From NCBI GenBank assembly GCA_001657395.1, contig LYSY01000005.1:62001-126000 (forward strand): a stretch of 64,000 bases of DNA. The letters are read 5' to 3'. Below, one piece after another: positions 49,560 to 58,495 of this stretch; positions within the stretch are counted from its first letter, which is position 1; the number at the start of each line of letters is the position of its first letter. This DNA is from Rhodospirillales bacterium BBD 1991-14 (GTDB taxonomy: Bacteria; Pseudomonadota; Alphaproteobacteria; Kiloniellales; Kiloniellaceae). The notes under the pieces were generated by a model. That model worked only from the letters and a program-made list of their open reading frames with translations. It had not been told where the DNA came from and ran no database searches. The position numbers and the translations under genes are program-made.

Positions 49560-50042
49560 ATGCAGGAAACGGCGCCCCAGGATCTGCCGCAGAAGCTCGC
49601 CCGCGGCCAGCGGCTGCTGGGCATCGACCCCGGCAGCAAGACCCTGGGTCTCGCGGTCTCCGATGGCCTGCTCTCCATCGCCTCGCCGCTCACAACCCTC
49701 AGACGCGGCAAGTTCACCGAGGACGCCACCCGGCTGGCTGAAATCTGCCGGGAGGAGCGGATCGGCGGTCTGGTCATCGGCCTGCCCGTCAACATGGACG
49801 GCAGCGAAGGGCCGCGCTGTCAGTCGGTCCGCCAGTTCGCCCGCAACCTAGTGGAGAAGGCCGGCTTCGACATGCCCATCGCATTCTGGGACGAGCGGCT
49901 GTCCACCGCCGCGGTGGAGCGCTTCCTCGTCGACGAGGCCGACATGACCCGCAAGCGCCGCGCCGAGGTGGTGGACAAGATGGCCGCCGCCTACATCCTC
50001 CAGGGGGCCCTCGACGCCATTGCGGCCCGCAGACCCGCCTGA
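49560..50042 (+). CDS. ruvX: Holliday junction resolvase-like / YqgF family pre-16S rRNA nuclease
   Basis: A 160-residue RNase H-fold protein from ATG 49560. LLGIDPGSKTLGLAVSD holds the first catalytic Asp; GLVIGLPVNMDGSEGPRCQSVRQFA and FWDERLSTAAVERFL hold the others, and VVDKMAAAYILQGALD the last Asp. YqgF matures the 5' end of 16S rRNA in E. coli. Divergent from gatC with 184 bp between. Confidence 0.95.
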   Translation: MQETAPQDLPQKLARGQRLLGIDPGSKTLGLAVSDGLLSIASPLTTLRRGKFTEDATRLAEICREERIGGLVIGLPVNMDGSEGPRCQSVRQFARNLVEKAGFDMPIAFWDERLSTAAVERFLVDEADMTRKRRAEVVDKMAAAYILQGALDAIAARRPA

Positions 50043-50056
50043 CGGGGAGCGCCAGC

Positions 50057-50094
50057 TCTTGACCCGCGAGCCCTTGACCCGCGAGCCCTTGACC
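50057..50094. repeat. 15 bp tandem repeat CTTGACCCGCGAGCC
   Basis: Two full copies and a third partial copy of CTTGACCCGCGAGCC in the 120 bp between ruvX and the CoA-transferase gene. Simple tandem duplication; no function is evident. Confidence 0.8.
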
Positions 50095-50162
50095 CTGGGA
50101 TGGCCGCGCGGCAAAACGGCTGATATCCCGCCACCGAGCACGCCGCCAAGGATCCCAGTCGC

Positions 50163-51380
50163 ATGACCGCTCCCCTCTCCGGCCTGCGGGTCTTCGATCT
50201 GACCCGCATTCTGGCAGGCCCCACCTGCACCCAGCTCCTGGGCGACCTGGGGGCCGACGTCATCAAGGTCGAGCGTCCCGGCCAGGGCGACGACACGCGG
50301 AAGTGGGGCCCGCCTTTCGTCCAGGGGCCTGACGGCAGCGACACCACCGAGAGCGCCTATTTCCTCTCCGCCAACCGCAACAAACGGTCTCTCGCCATCG
50401 ACATCTCCCAGCCCGAAGGGCAGGCCCTGGCCCGCAAGGTCATCGGTTACTGCGATATCCTGGTGGAGAACTTCAAGGTCGGGAACCTCGCCCGCTACGG
50501 CCTGGGCTACGACGACCTGAAGGCGTCCCACCCCGGGCTGATCTACTGTTCGATCACCGGTTTCGGCCAGACCGGACCCTATGCCGCCAGGGCGGGCTAC
50601 GATTACCTGGCCCAGGGCATGGGCGGCATGATGAGCCTCACCGGCGAACCCGAGGGGGAGCCGGTGAAGGTTGGCGTCGGCATCGCCGACATCATGTGCG
50701 GAATGTATGCCTCCTCGGCGATCCTGGCCGCGCTCCACTGCCGCGGCATGACCGGCCTGGGACAGCACATCGACCTCGGCCTGCTGGACAGCCAGGTGGC
50801 CTGGCTGTCCTACGAAGGGCTCAACTACCTGACCTCGGGCGAGGTGCCGAAGCGTCAGGGCAACGAGCACCCCAACATCGTGCCCTACAAGGTGATGCCC
50901 TGCGCCGACGGGCTGGTGATCATCGCGGTGGGCAACGATGCGCAGTTTGCGCGCTTCTGCGACTTCGCCGGCTGCGCGGAACTGGCCGAGGACGAAAGGT
51001 TCCAGACCAACGCGGCCCGCGTGCGCAACCGCGACGCGCTTTACGGCATTCTGCCGGACTACACCAGGCGCAAGACCCAGCAGGAGTGGGTCGACGGCCT
51101 GGAGGAGCGCGGCGTGCCCTGCGGGCCCGTCAACGCGCTCGACAAGGTCTTCGCCGATCCGCAGGTTCTGGCGCGCGGGATGAAGGTCGCCTTGCCCTAC
51201 CCCCGCAGCGAGAAGGGTGAGGTGGATGTCATCGGCAACCCCATCAAGTTCTCGGAGACGCCGGTGGAGTATCGATTCGCACCCCCGCGCTCTGGTCAGC
51301 ACAGCGACGAGATTCTTAAGGAGTTGCTCGATATGGGGCCGGAAGACTGCGCGCGGTTGCGCGGAAAAGGCATCATCTGA
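50163..51380 (+). CDS. CaiB/BaiF family CoA-transferase (class III)
   Basis: A 405-residue class III CoA-transferase. PLSGLRVFDLTRILAGPTCTQLLGDLGADVIKVERPGQGDDTR at the N-terminus and the catalytic Asp in VGVGIADIMCGMYASSAIL (about residue 178) are typical. FGQTGPYAARAGYDYLAQGMGG is the family glycine loop. Moves CoA between carboxylates; substrate unknown. Many alphaproteobacteria carry several. 70 bp before pyrB. Confidence 0.92.
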   Translation: MTAPLSGLRVFDLTRILAGPTCTQLLGDLGADVIKVERPGQGDDTRKWGPPFVQGPDGSDTTESAYFLSANRNKRSLAIDISQPEGQALARKVIGYCDILVENFKVGNLARYGLGYDDLKASHPGLIYCSITGFGQTGPYAARAGYDYLAQGMGGMMSLTGEPEGEPVKVGVGIADIMCGMYASSAILAALHCRGMTGLGQHIDLGLLDSQVAWLSYEGLNYLTSGEVPKRQGNEHPNIVPYKVMPCADGLVIIAVGNDAQFARFCDFAGCAELAEDERFQTNAARVRNRDALYGILPDYTRRKTQQEWVDGLEERGVPCGPVNALDKVFADPQVLARGMKVALPYPRSEKGEVDVIGNPIKFSETPVEYRFAPPRSGQHSDEILKELLDMGPEDCARLRGKGII

Positions 51381-51449
51381 CGCCGTTCTCACAAAGGACC
51401 GTTGGTCCCGCTTGCCCAAGCCCCCGCCCGGTGTCATAACACCGCTTTA

Positions 51450-52439
51450 ATGACCTCGGTTGAAAGAGCGACCGCCTTCGGCGGCTATCGGCACCGGCAC
51501 CTCCTCGGGATCGAGGGGCTGACGGCACCGGAGATCCTTTTCCTTCTTGACCGTTCGGACAGCTATGTCGCGCTGAACCGCGGCAGCGACAAGAAGAAGG
51601 ACCTTCTTGCCGGGCGAACGGTCATCAATCTTTTCTTTGAAAGTTCAACACGTACTCGGACGTCCTTCGAGTTGGCTGCGAAGCGGCTTGGGGCCGACGT
51701 CATCAACATGTCGGTCGCCTGGTCCTCGATCAAGAAGGGCGAAACGCTGATCGATACGGCGATGACGCTGAACGCCATGCACCCCGATGTTCTGGTGGTG
51801 CGGCACCCCGATTCCGGCGCCGTGCAATTGCTCTCCGAGAAGGTCAACTGCGCCGTCATCAACGCCGGCGACGGCAGCCACGAACACCCGACGCAGGCGC
51901 TGCTCGACGCCCTGACGATCCGCCGCCGCCTCGGCGGCCTGGAGGGGCTGCTGGTGGCGATCTGCGGCGACATCGCGCACAGCAGGGTGGCGCGCTCCAA
52001 CATCCACCTGCTGACGACCCTTGGCGCCCGCGTGCGCCTGATCGCACCGCCCACGCTGATGCCCGGGCAGGTCGAGCGCATGGGGGTGGAGACCTTCCAT
52101 GACATGCGCAAAGGTTTGGAGGGCTGCGACATCGTCATGATGCTGCGCCTCCAGACCGAACGCATGCAAGGCAGCTACGTGCCCTCGACGCGGGAATACT
52201 ATCGCTTCTTCGGCCTCGATCAGGACAAGCTCCAAGCCGCCAAACCCAATGCCCTCATCATGCATCCGGGACCCATGAACCGCGGCGTCGAGATCGACAG
52301 CGACCTCGCCGACGACATCAATCGCTCAGTCATTCGTGAACAGGTGGAGATGGGGGTCGCCGTCCGCATGGCCTGCCTGGAGACCCTGAACGCCAACCTC
52401 ATGGCCGCGGAGCACACGCCGGAGCGTCTGGCCCGATGA
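51450..52439 (+). CDS. pyrB: Aspartate carbamoyltransferase catalytic subunit
   Basis: 329 residues from ATG 51450. Carbamoyl-phosphate loop [16 protein letters not shown], swinging loop [31 protein letters not shown] and [12 protein letters not shown] are canonical. Commits carbamoyl phosphate to pyrimidine synthesis. Overlaps the pyrC-like gene by 4 bp; no pyrI regulatory subunit is present, so it is of the class that assembles with a dihydroorotase-like partner. Confidence 0.96.
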   Translation: MTSVERATAFGGYRHRHLLGIEGLTAPEILFLLDRSDSYVALNRGSDKKKDLLAGRTVINLFFESSTRTRTSFELAAKRLGADVINMSVAWSSIKKGETLIDTAMTLNAMHPDVLVVRHPDSGAVQLLSEKVNCAVINAGDGSHEHPTQALLDALTIRRRLGGLEGLLVAICGDIAHSRVARSNIHLLTTLGARVRLIAPPTLMPGQVERMGVETFHDMRKGLEGCDIVMMLRLQTERMQGSYVPSTREYYRFFGLDQDKLQAAKPNALIMHPGPMNRGVEIDSDLADDINRSVIREQVEMGVAVRMACLETLNANLMAAEHTPERLAR

Positions 52440-53752
52440 CTCAACCGGCGACCCAACTGCTGCCCAAACACCGCACCGCCTATGTCAATGCACGGCTGCT
52501 CGACCCGGCCACGGGTCTCGACGCGCCGGGTGCCCTGCTGGCCGAGGACGGCCGTATCACCGACTTCGGCCCCCAGCTCTTTGCCGAGGGCGTGCCGCAG
52601 GGGATCCAGGCCGTCGACTGCCGGGGCGCCTGCCTGGCGCCGGGGCTGGTGGACATGCGGGTTCACATCCGCGAACCCGGGGACGAGCAGAAGGAAACCA
52701 TGGGCAGCGCCGGGCGGGCCGCCGCCGCGGGGGGCGTGACATCGGTCGTGGCCCTGCCCAACACCAACCCCGTCATCGACGACGTCGCCGGGGTCGAATA
52801 CATCGCCCGGCGCGCCCGCGAAGAAAAAAGCGTCAAGGTCTACACCTACGCGGCCGTCACCCGGGGCACCGAAGGCAGGGAACTGACCGAGATGGGGCTG
52901 CTCGGCGAGTACGGCGCCGTCGCCTTCACCGACGGCACCCGCGCCATCGCCTCGGCCCAGGTCATGCGCCGCGCCCTCTCCTACGCCAAGACCTTCGGCC
53001 ATCTGATCGTGCAGCACCCGGAGGAGCCCAGCCTTGCCGGCGGCGCCATGAACGGCGGCGAGATGGCGACCCGCCTGGGACTGCCGGGCATTCCCGCGGT
53101 TGCCGAGGTGATGACGGTGGAGCGGGATCTGCGCCTCGTCGAACTGACCGGCGGGCGCTATCACGTCGCCCATGTTTCCACCGCCGAGACGGTGGATGTC
53201 ATCCGCCGGGCCAAGGCTCGCGGTCTTGCCGTCACCTGCGATACGGCACCGCACTATCTGACCCTCAATGAAATCGCCGTGGGCGACTACCGCACCTTCG
53301 CCAAGGTCTCGCCGCCGCTGCGCAGCGAGGACGATCGCCGCGCGGTGGTCGCCGGCCTGATCGACGGCACCATCGATGCCATCGCCAGCGATCACAGCCC
53401 GCACGATCAGGAGTCCAAGCGCCTGCCCTTCGCCATCGCCGAGCCCGGCATCGTCGGACTGGAAACCCTGCTGCCGCTGTCGCTGCAGCTCTACCACTCG
53501 GGCGGCATCGGGCTGCTCGATCTGCTGAGCCGGCTGACCGAGAGGCCGGCAGCCATCCTGGGTCTCAAGGGGGGCAGGCTGGCGAAGGGGGCGCCGGCGG
53601 ACCTGATCCTCTTCGATCCCGACCGCGGCTGGCGGATCGACCCGGACCGCTTCGAGAGCAAGTCCAAGAACACGCCCTACGAGGGTTTGCCGGTTCAGGG
53701 CCGCGTGCGCCGCACTGTCGTCGACGGCCGCACCCTCTTCGAAGCGGCCTGA
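52436..53752 (+). CDS. pyrC: Dihydroorotase (type I) or dihydroorotase-like partner of PyrB
   Basis: A 438-residue type I dihydroorotase homologue. The first metal motif, normally D-x-H-x-H, reads [13 protein letters not shown]: the first His is Arg. Other ligand positions look intact: Asp in [10 protein letters not shown], His in LIVQHPEEP, His in [11 protein letters not shown], Asp in [10 protein letters not shown]. Several alphaproteobacterial homologues beside pyrB are inactive scaffolds, with the active enzyme elsewhere; this one may be impaired or such a scaffold. Coupled to pyrB by 4 bp overlap. Confidence 0.85.
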   Translation: MTQPATQLLPKHRTAYVNARLLDPATGLDAPGALLAEDGRITDFGPQLFAEGVPQGIQAVDCRGACLAPGLVDMRVHIREPGDEQKETMGSAGRAAAAGGVTSVVALPNTNPVIDDVAGVEYIARRAREEKSVKVYTYAAVTRGTEGRELTEMGLLGEYGAVAFTDGTRAIASAQVMRRALSYAKTFGHLIVQHPEEPSLAGGAMNGGEMATRLGLPGIPAVAEVMTVERDLRLVELTGGRYHVAHVSTAETVDVIRRAKARGLAVTCDTAPHYLTLNEIAVGDYRTFAKVSPPLRSEDDRRAVVAGLIDGTIDAIASDHSPHDQESKRLPFAIAEPGIVGLETLLPLSLQLYHSGGIGLLDLLSRLTERPAAILGLKGGRLAKGAPADLILFDPDRGWRIDPDRFESKSKNTPYEGLPVQGRVRRTVVDGRTLFEAA

Positions 53753-53766
53753 GCGGGCCAGGCGCC

Positions 53767-54387
53767 ATGCCCGATCCGATCTCCTGGGAATTTGCCTGGC
53801 CCTACCTGGCCGCCGCCCTTGCTGGCGGCTACCTGCTGGGCTCCCTGCCCTTCGGCTTGATTCTCACCCGCCTCGCCGGGCTCGGCGACGTCAGGCAGAT
53901 CGGCTCCGGCAACATCGGCGCCACCAACGTGCTGCGCACGGGGCGCAAGGGCCTGGCCGCCGCCACCCTGCTGCTGGATGCCGGCAAGGGCATTGCGGCG
54001 GTTCTGATTGCCCAGGTCTGGGGACCGGACATGGCGTTGGTCGCCGCCCTCGGGGCTGTGGTCGGACATCTCTTCCCGGTCTGGCTACGCTTCAAGGGCG
54101 GCAAGGGCGTCGCCACGGCGCTCGGCGTCTTCCTGGCCCTCTCCTTTCCCGTCGGTGCCGCCTGCTGCGGTGTCTGGCTGCTCGTGGCTCTGGTCTTCCG
54201 GATGTCTTCCCTCGCCTCTCTGTGCTCGGTCGCCGCGGCGCCGCTGCTCTCCTGGTTCCTGCTGGCCGACCTGCAGATGGTGGAACTGACGGCTGCCGTT
54301 GCCGCGCTTGTCTGGTGGCGCCACCACCCCAACATCCGCCGCCTGCTGAAGGGCGAGGAACCGAAGATCGGCCAGAAGACCGGCTGA
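53767..54387 (+). CDS. plsY: Acyl-phosphate glycerol-3-phosphate acyltransferase
   Basis: A 206-residue PlsY with five to six helices. Motif 1 [38 protein letters not shown], motif 2 [23 protein letters not shown] and motif 3 [20 protein letters not shown] are conserved in order. It makes lysophosphatidate from acyl phosphate in the inner membrane. Starts 14 bp after pyrC. Confidence 0.96.
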   Translation: MPDPISWEFAWPYLAAALAGGYLLGSLPFGLILTRLAGLGDVRQIGSGNIGATNVLRTGRKGLAAATLLLDAGKGIAAVLIAQVWGPDMALVAALGAVVGHLFPVWLRFKGGKGVATALGVFLALSFPVGAACCGVWLLVALVFRMSSLASLCSVAAAPLLSWFLLADLQMVELTAAVAALVWWRHHPNIRRLLKGEEPKIGQKTG

Positions 54388-54459
54388 CCCGGGCCCTGCC
54401 TGCTCTTCGACGTCCGTCCGGACTTGACCTTTGCGCCCCGGCATGACGATCTAAACGGG

Positions 54460-55647
54460 ATGCAACCGAACACCATTAAACCTCTGGACGATGAAGCGCG
54501 CCTCGCCTGGCTGCGCCTGATCCGTTCGGAAAATGTCGGCCCTGTGGTGTTCCGCCAGCTTCTCGACCGCTTCGGATCCCCCGCGGCAGCCCTCTCCGCC
54601 CTGCCGGAAGTCGCGGCGCGCGCCGGCGGAAAACGCCGGATCAGGGTCTGCTCCGAGGCTGATGCCGAGGCCGAGATGACCGCGACCCGGCGGGCCGGCG
54701 CAAGCCTGCTGGCTTGGTGCGAACCTACCTACCCGGCCCTGCTGCGGGAACTGGAGGACGCCCCGCCGCTGCTGATCGTCCTTGGCGATCCTGCGGCCCT
54801 GTCCGCCCCGGCTGTCGGGATCGTGGGCGCGCGCAATGCCTCGGCCAACGGCCGGCGCTTCGCACAGGGCCTGGCGGCGGAGATTGCGGAAGCGGGATAC
54901 GCCGTCGTCTCCGGCATGGCCCGGGGGATTGACACCGCCGCCCATCTTGGCGCGCTGCCGAGGCCCAGCGTCGCGGTGCTGGCCGGGGGAGTCGACGTCG
55001 TCTACCCGCCGGAGAACGACCGCCTTCATCGCGATCTGCAGGAAAAAGGCGCGGTGATTTCCGAGATGCCGCTGGGCACCAAACCGCAGGCCAGGCACTT
55101 CCCGCGCCGCAACCGCCTGATCTCCGGTCTCTCCTGCGGTCTGGTCATCGTCGAGGCGGCCAAGCGCTCCGGCTCCCTGATCACCGCCCGCTTTGCCGCC
55201 GAACAGGGGCGCGACGTCTTCGCCGTGCCCGGGTCTCCTCTCGATCCGCGCGCGGCCGGCTGCAACCACCTGATCCGGGAAGGGGCCACCCTGGTGGAAT
55301 CCGCCGCACAGATCCTGGACGACCTGCGCGCGCCCTCGCCCGCACCGGCAGGGTCGTCAGCGCCAGGGCCGGCAGCCACAGGTCTGCAGCAAGCCTCTGC
55401 GTCGCAAGCGCCGCCGCCCCCTCCAGCGGTCTCCGACGGTGTCGAGGCTGGCCCGAACGAGCGCCGGGACCTGGAAGAACTGCTTGGTCCGGAGCCAATT
55501 ATGGTCGATGAGCTGGTGCGGCTTTCCGGCCTGCCCATCGGCGTTGTCCATAGCGCTTTGCTCGATCTCGAACTGGCCGGTCGCATCGAACGGCATCCGG
55601 GTAACCGCGTTGCGCGGCTTTACAAAGCCCCCGCGGACCTATTATGA
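54460..55647 (+). CDS. dprA: DNA-processing protein DprA
   Basis: 395 residues from ATG 54460. N-terminal SAM-like domain (WLRLIRSENVGPVVFRQLLDRFG), central Rossmann fold (VGIVGARNASANGRRFAQGLA, SGMARGIDTAAHLGAL, VAVLAGGVDVVYPPEND, FPRRNRLISGLS, SGSLITARFAAEQGRDVFAVPG) and a C-terminal DprA winged helix (from ~residue 330, DLEELLGPEPIMVDELVRLSGLP) joined by a Pro/Ala-rich linker. It loads RecA onto incoming single-stranded DNA during transformation. Confidence 0.95.
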   Translation: MQPNTIKPLDDEARLAWLRLIRSENVGPVVFRQLLDRFGSPAAALSALPEVAARAGGKRRIRVCSEADAEAEMTATRRAGASLLAWCEPTYPALLRELEDAPPLLIVLGDPAALSAPAVGIVGARNASANGRRFAQGLAAEIAEAGYAVVSGMARGIDTAAHLGALPRPSVAVLAGGVDVVYPPENDRLHRDLQEKGAVISEMPLGTKPQARHFPRRNRLISGLSCGLVIVEAAKRSGSLITARFAAEQGRDVFAVPGSPLDPRAAGCNHLIREGATLVESAAQILDDLRAPSPAPAGSSAPGPAATGLQQASASQAPPPPPAVSDGVEAGPNERRDLEELLGPEPIMVDELVRLSGLPIGVVHSALLDLELAGRIERHPGNRVARLYKAPADLL

Positions 55648-55774
55648 GGTCGGTCCCATTGACTGGGCATTGACCGGGGGCCCGCTGCGACACATTTGTG
55701 GCAGGGGCCGCAGAAAGCCTGGAAAGGCGCCGCTTTAGCGAGATCGTAAGGAACAGAGCGAATCATCTCAGCGC

Positions 55775-58489
55775 ATGAACGTCGTCGTCGTTGAATCGCC
55801 TGCCAAGGCGAAAACCATCAATAAGTACCTGGGCAAGGACTTTCAGGTCTTGGCTAGCTATGGCCATGTCCGCGACCTGCCGGCGAAAGACGGCTCGGTG
55901 CGGCCCGACGAAGACTTCTCCATGAGCTGGCAGGTCGACGACCGGGGCGAAAAGCGCCTGAAGGAAATCGCCGATGCGGTGAAGCGCAGCAAACACCTCT
56001 ATCTCGCGACCGACCCGGACCGCGAGGGCGAGGCGATTTCCTGGCACATCGTCGAGGAACTGAAGCGGCGCGACGTCCTCGACGGGGTTGATGTCGAACG
56101 CGTGGTCTTCAACGAGATCACAAAAAAGGCGATCGCCGAGGCCTTCGACCATCCGCGCAGCCTGAACCGCGAACTGATCGACGCCTACATGGCGCGGCGG
56201 GCGCTGGACTACCTCGTCGGCTTCACCCTGTCGCCGGTGCTGTGGCGCAAGCTTCCCGGCAGCCGCTCGGCCGGACGCGTGCAGTCCGTGGCCCTGCGTC
56301 TGATCTGCGAGCGCGAGGCGGAGATCGAGGTCTTCCGCCCGCGGGAGTACTGGTCCATCGAGGTTTCGCTGCTGAACAGCGCCGGTGCCGGCTTCACCGC
56401 CAGGCTCACCCATCTGGATGGGACCAAGCTCGACAAGTTCGACCTCGGCAATGAGGCCGCGGCCAAGGCGGCGACGGCAAAGCTCGAGGCGGCAACGCAG
56501 ATTGCCGTGTCCCAGGTCGAGCGCAAGCAGACGAAGCGCAACCCCTACCCGCCGTTCACCACCTCCACCCTCCAGCAGGAGGCTTCGCGCAAGCTGGGCT
56601 TCGGCGCCACGCGCACCATGCGCGTCGCCCAGAAGCTCTACGAGGGCATCGACCTGGGCGGCGAGACGGTCGGCCTCATCACCTATATGCGGACCGACGG
56701 CGTGCAAATGGCCGACGAGGCCCTGTCGTCCACGCGCTCCTTGATCTCGACCGACTACGGCGACCCCTACCTGCCGGAGGGCCCGCGCCAGTACAAATCG
56801 AAAGCCAAGAATGCCCAGGAAGCGCACGAGGCCATCCGTCCGACGGACCTCTTCCGCCGGCCCAAGGACATCGCCGCCTTTCTCGATGACGACGGCCGTA
56901 AGCTCTACGATCTCATCTGGCGCCGCACGGTGGCCAGCCAGATGGCCTCGGCCGAACTCGATCAGGTCGCCGTCGACATCAAGGCCGATGGCGGCGTGGC
57001 CCAGCTCCGGGCGACCGGCTCCATCGTCACCTTTGACGGCTTCCTGACGCTCTATCAGGAAAGCAGGGACGACCGCGACGGCGAGGCGAACGGCGATGCC
57101 GACAAGCCGGGCGACCGCCGCCTGCCCAAGCTGAGCGAGGGCGAGGCCCTGACCCGTCAGGAGGTCCGCCCTGAGCAGCACTTCACCCAGCCGCCCCCGC
57201 GTTACACCGAGGCCAGCCTGGTGAAGAAGATGGAGGAGCTGGGCATCGGGCGCCCCTCGACCTATGCCTCGATCCTCCAGGTCCTGCAGGACCGCAACTA
57301 CGTCCAGCTCGACCGGCGCCGCTTCGTGCCGGAAGACCGCGGCCGCTTGGTCGTCGCCTTTCTCGCCAGCTTCTTCGAACGCTACGTGCAGTACAACTTC
57401 ACCGCCGAGATGGAGGAGAAGCTCGACGACATCTCCGGCGGCCGCATCGACTGGCGCCTGGTCCTGCGGGACTTCTGGTCGGCGTTCAGCACGTCGGTCG
57501 AAGGGGCGAGCGGGCTTTCCATCACGCAGGTCATCGACGCCCTGGACGAAGACCTGGGGCCGCACTTCTTTCCCCACGACCCGAAGAACCCGGACAAGAA
57601 CCCGCGCGCCTGCCCCTCCTGCGGCGACGGGCGGCTGGGTCTGCGGTTCAGCCGCACCGGCGGTTTCGTCGGCTGCTCCAACTATCCGGACTGCCGTTTC
57701 ACACGCGCCCTCGCCGTCCCCGGCGAGGGAGACGACACCGACGGCATCGACCTGACCAATCCCAAGCCGCTGGGCGAGGATCCGGGAACCGGCAAGACGA
57801 TCACCCTGCGCAAGGGGCCCTTTGGCATCTATCTCCAGGCCGGCGAGCCGGAGGGCGATACCAAGCCCAAGCGGGCGTCGCTGCCCAAGGGGCTCTCCCC
57901 GGCAGAAGTCGATCTCGCCAAGGCTCTGGCCCTGCTGGCGCTGCCGCGCGAGGTCGGCAACCATCCGGAAGACGGCAAGGCGATCAGCGCCGGCATCGGG
58001 CGCTACGGCCCCTATGTGAAGCACGGGTCAACCTATCGCTCGCTCACCGAGGGCGACGATGTTCTGACCATCGGGCTCAATCGGGCCGTCGCCCTGATCG
58101 CCGAAGCGCCGAAGCGTGGCGCGGCAGCGGGCCGCCCGCTGGGCGATCACCCCGATGATGGCAAGCCGGTGACCCAGGGCAAGGGCCGTTTCGGACCCTA
58201 CGTGAAGCACCTGCGCCTCTACGCCTCGATCCCCGGCGATATCGACCCGGAGACGATCACCCTCGAGCAGGCCCTGCCGCTGCTGGCCGCCCAGGCCGAA
58301 AAGAAAGCCGCCAAGAAGCCGGCCGCAAAAAAGAAGGCCGCCGCCAAGAAGAAGCCGGCGGCAAAGAAGAGCGCAAAGAAAAAGACGGCCAAGAAGACGG
58401 CAACCAAGAAGACGGCGGCCAAAAAAACAGCAGCCAAAAAGGCACCGGCGAAGAAGGCGAAAGCCGTCCCCTCGACGGTTGCCGACTGA
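55775..58489 (+). CDS. topA: DNA topoisomerase I
   Basis: A 904-residue type IA topoisomerase. Toprim domain MNVVVVESPAKAKTINKYLG and LATDPDREGEAISWHI; active-site Tyr in GLITYMRTDGVQMADEAL (about residue 308). One zinc finger CPSCGDGRLGLRFSRTGGFVGCSNYPDC (about 613-640), then two TopA C-terminal repeats with KGPFGIYLQAG and KGRFGPYVKH. The last ~60 residues are Lys/Ala-rich, a DNA-binding tail common in alphaproteobacteria. Relaxes negative supercoils. Confidence 0.97.
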   Translation: MNVVVVESPAKAKTINKYLGKDFQVLASYGHVRDLPAKDGSVRPDEDFSMSWQVDDRGEKRLKEIADAVKRSKHLYLATDPDREGEAISWHIVEELKRRDVLDGVDVERVVFNEITKKAIAEAFDHPRSLNRELIDAYMARRALDYLVGFTLSPVLWRKLPGSRSAGRVQSVALRLICEREAEIEVFRPREYWSIEVSLLNSAGAGFTARLTHLDGTKLDKFDLGNEAAAKAATAKLEAATQIAVSQVERKQTKRNPYPPFTTSTLQQEASRKLGFGATRTMRVAQKLYEGIDLGGETVGLITYMRTDGVQMADEALSSTRSLISTDYGDPYLPEGPRQYKSKAKNAQEAHEAIRPTDLFRRPKDIAAFLDDDGRKLYDLIWRRTVASQMASAELDQVAVDIKADGGVAQLRATGSIVTFDGFLTLYQESRDDRDGEANGDADKPGDRRLPKLSEGEALTRQEVRPEQHFTQPPPRYTEASLVKKMEELGIGRPSTYASILQVLQDRNYVQLDRRRFVPEDRGRLVVAFLASFFERYVQYNFTAEMEEKLDDISGGRIDWRLVLRDFWSAFSTSVEGASGLSITQVIDALDEDLGPHFFPHDPKNPDKNPRACPSCGDGRLGLRFSRTGGFVGCSNYPDCRFTRALAVPGEGDDTDGIDLTNPKPLGEDPGTGKTITLRKGPFGIYLQAGEPEGDTKPKRASLPKGLSPAEVDLAKALALLALPREVGNHPEDGKAISAGIGRYGPYVKHGSTYRSLTEGDDVLTIGLNRAVALIAEAPKRGAAAGRPLGDHPDDGKPVTQGKGRFGPYVKHLRLYASIPGDIDPETITLEQALPLLAAQAEKKAAKKPAAKKKAAAKKKPAAKKSAKKKTAKKTATKKTAAKKTAAKKAPAKKAKAVPSTVAD

Positions 58490-58495
58490 CCCCCG

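Noticed and set aside
55763-58024. 753-codon minus-strand frame opposite topA
   Set aside because: Shadow of topA; composition rich in Arg, Gly, Ala and Val without any motif.
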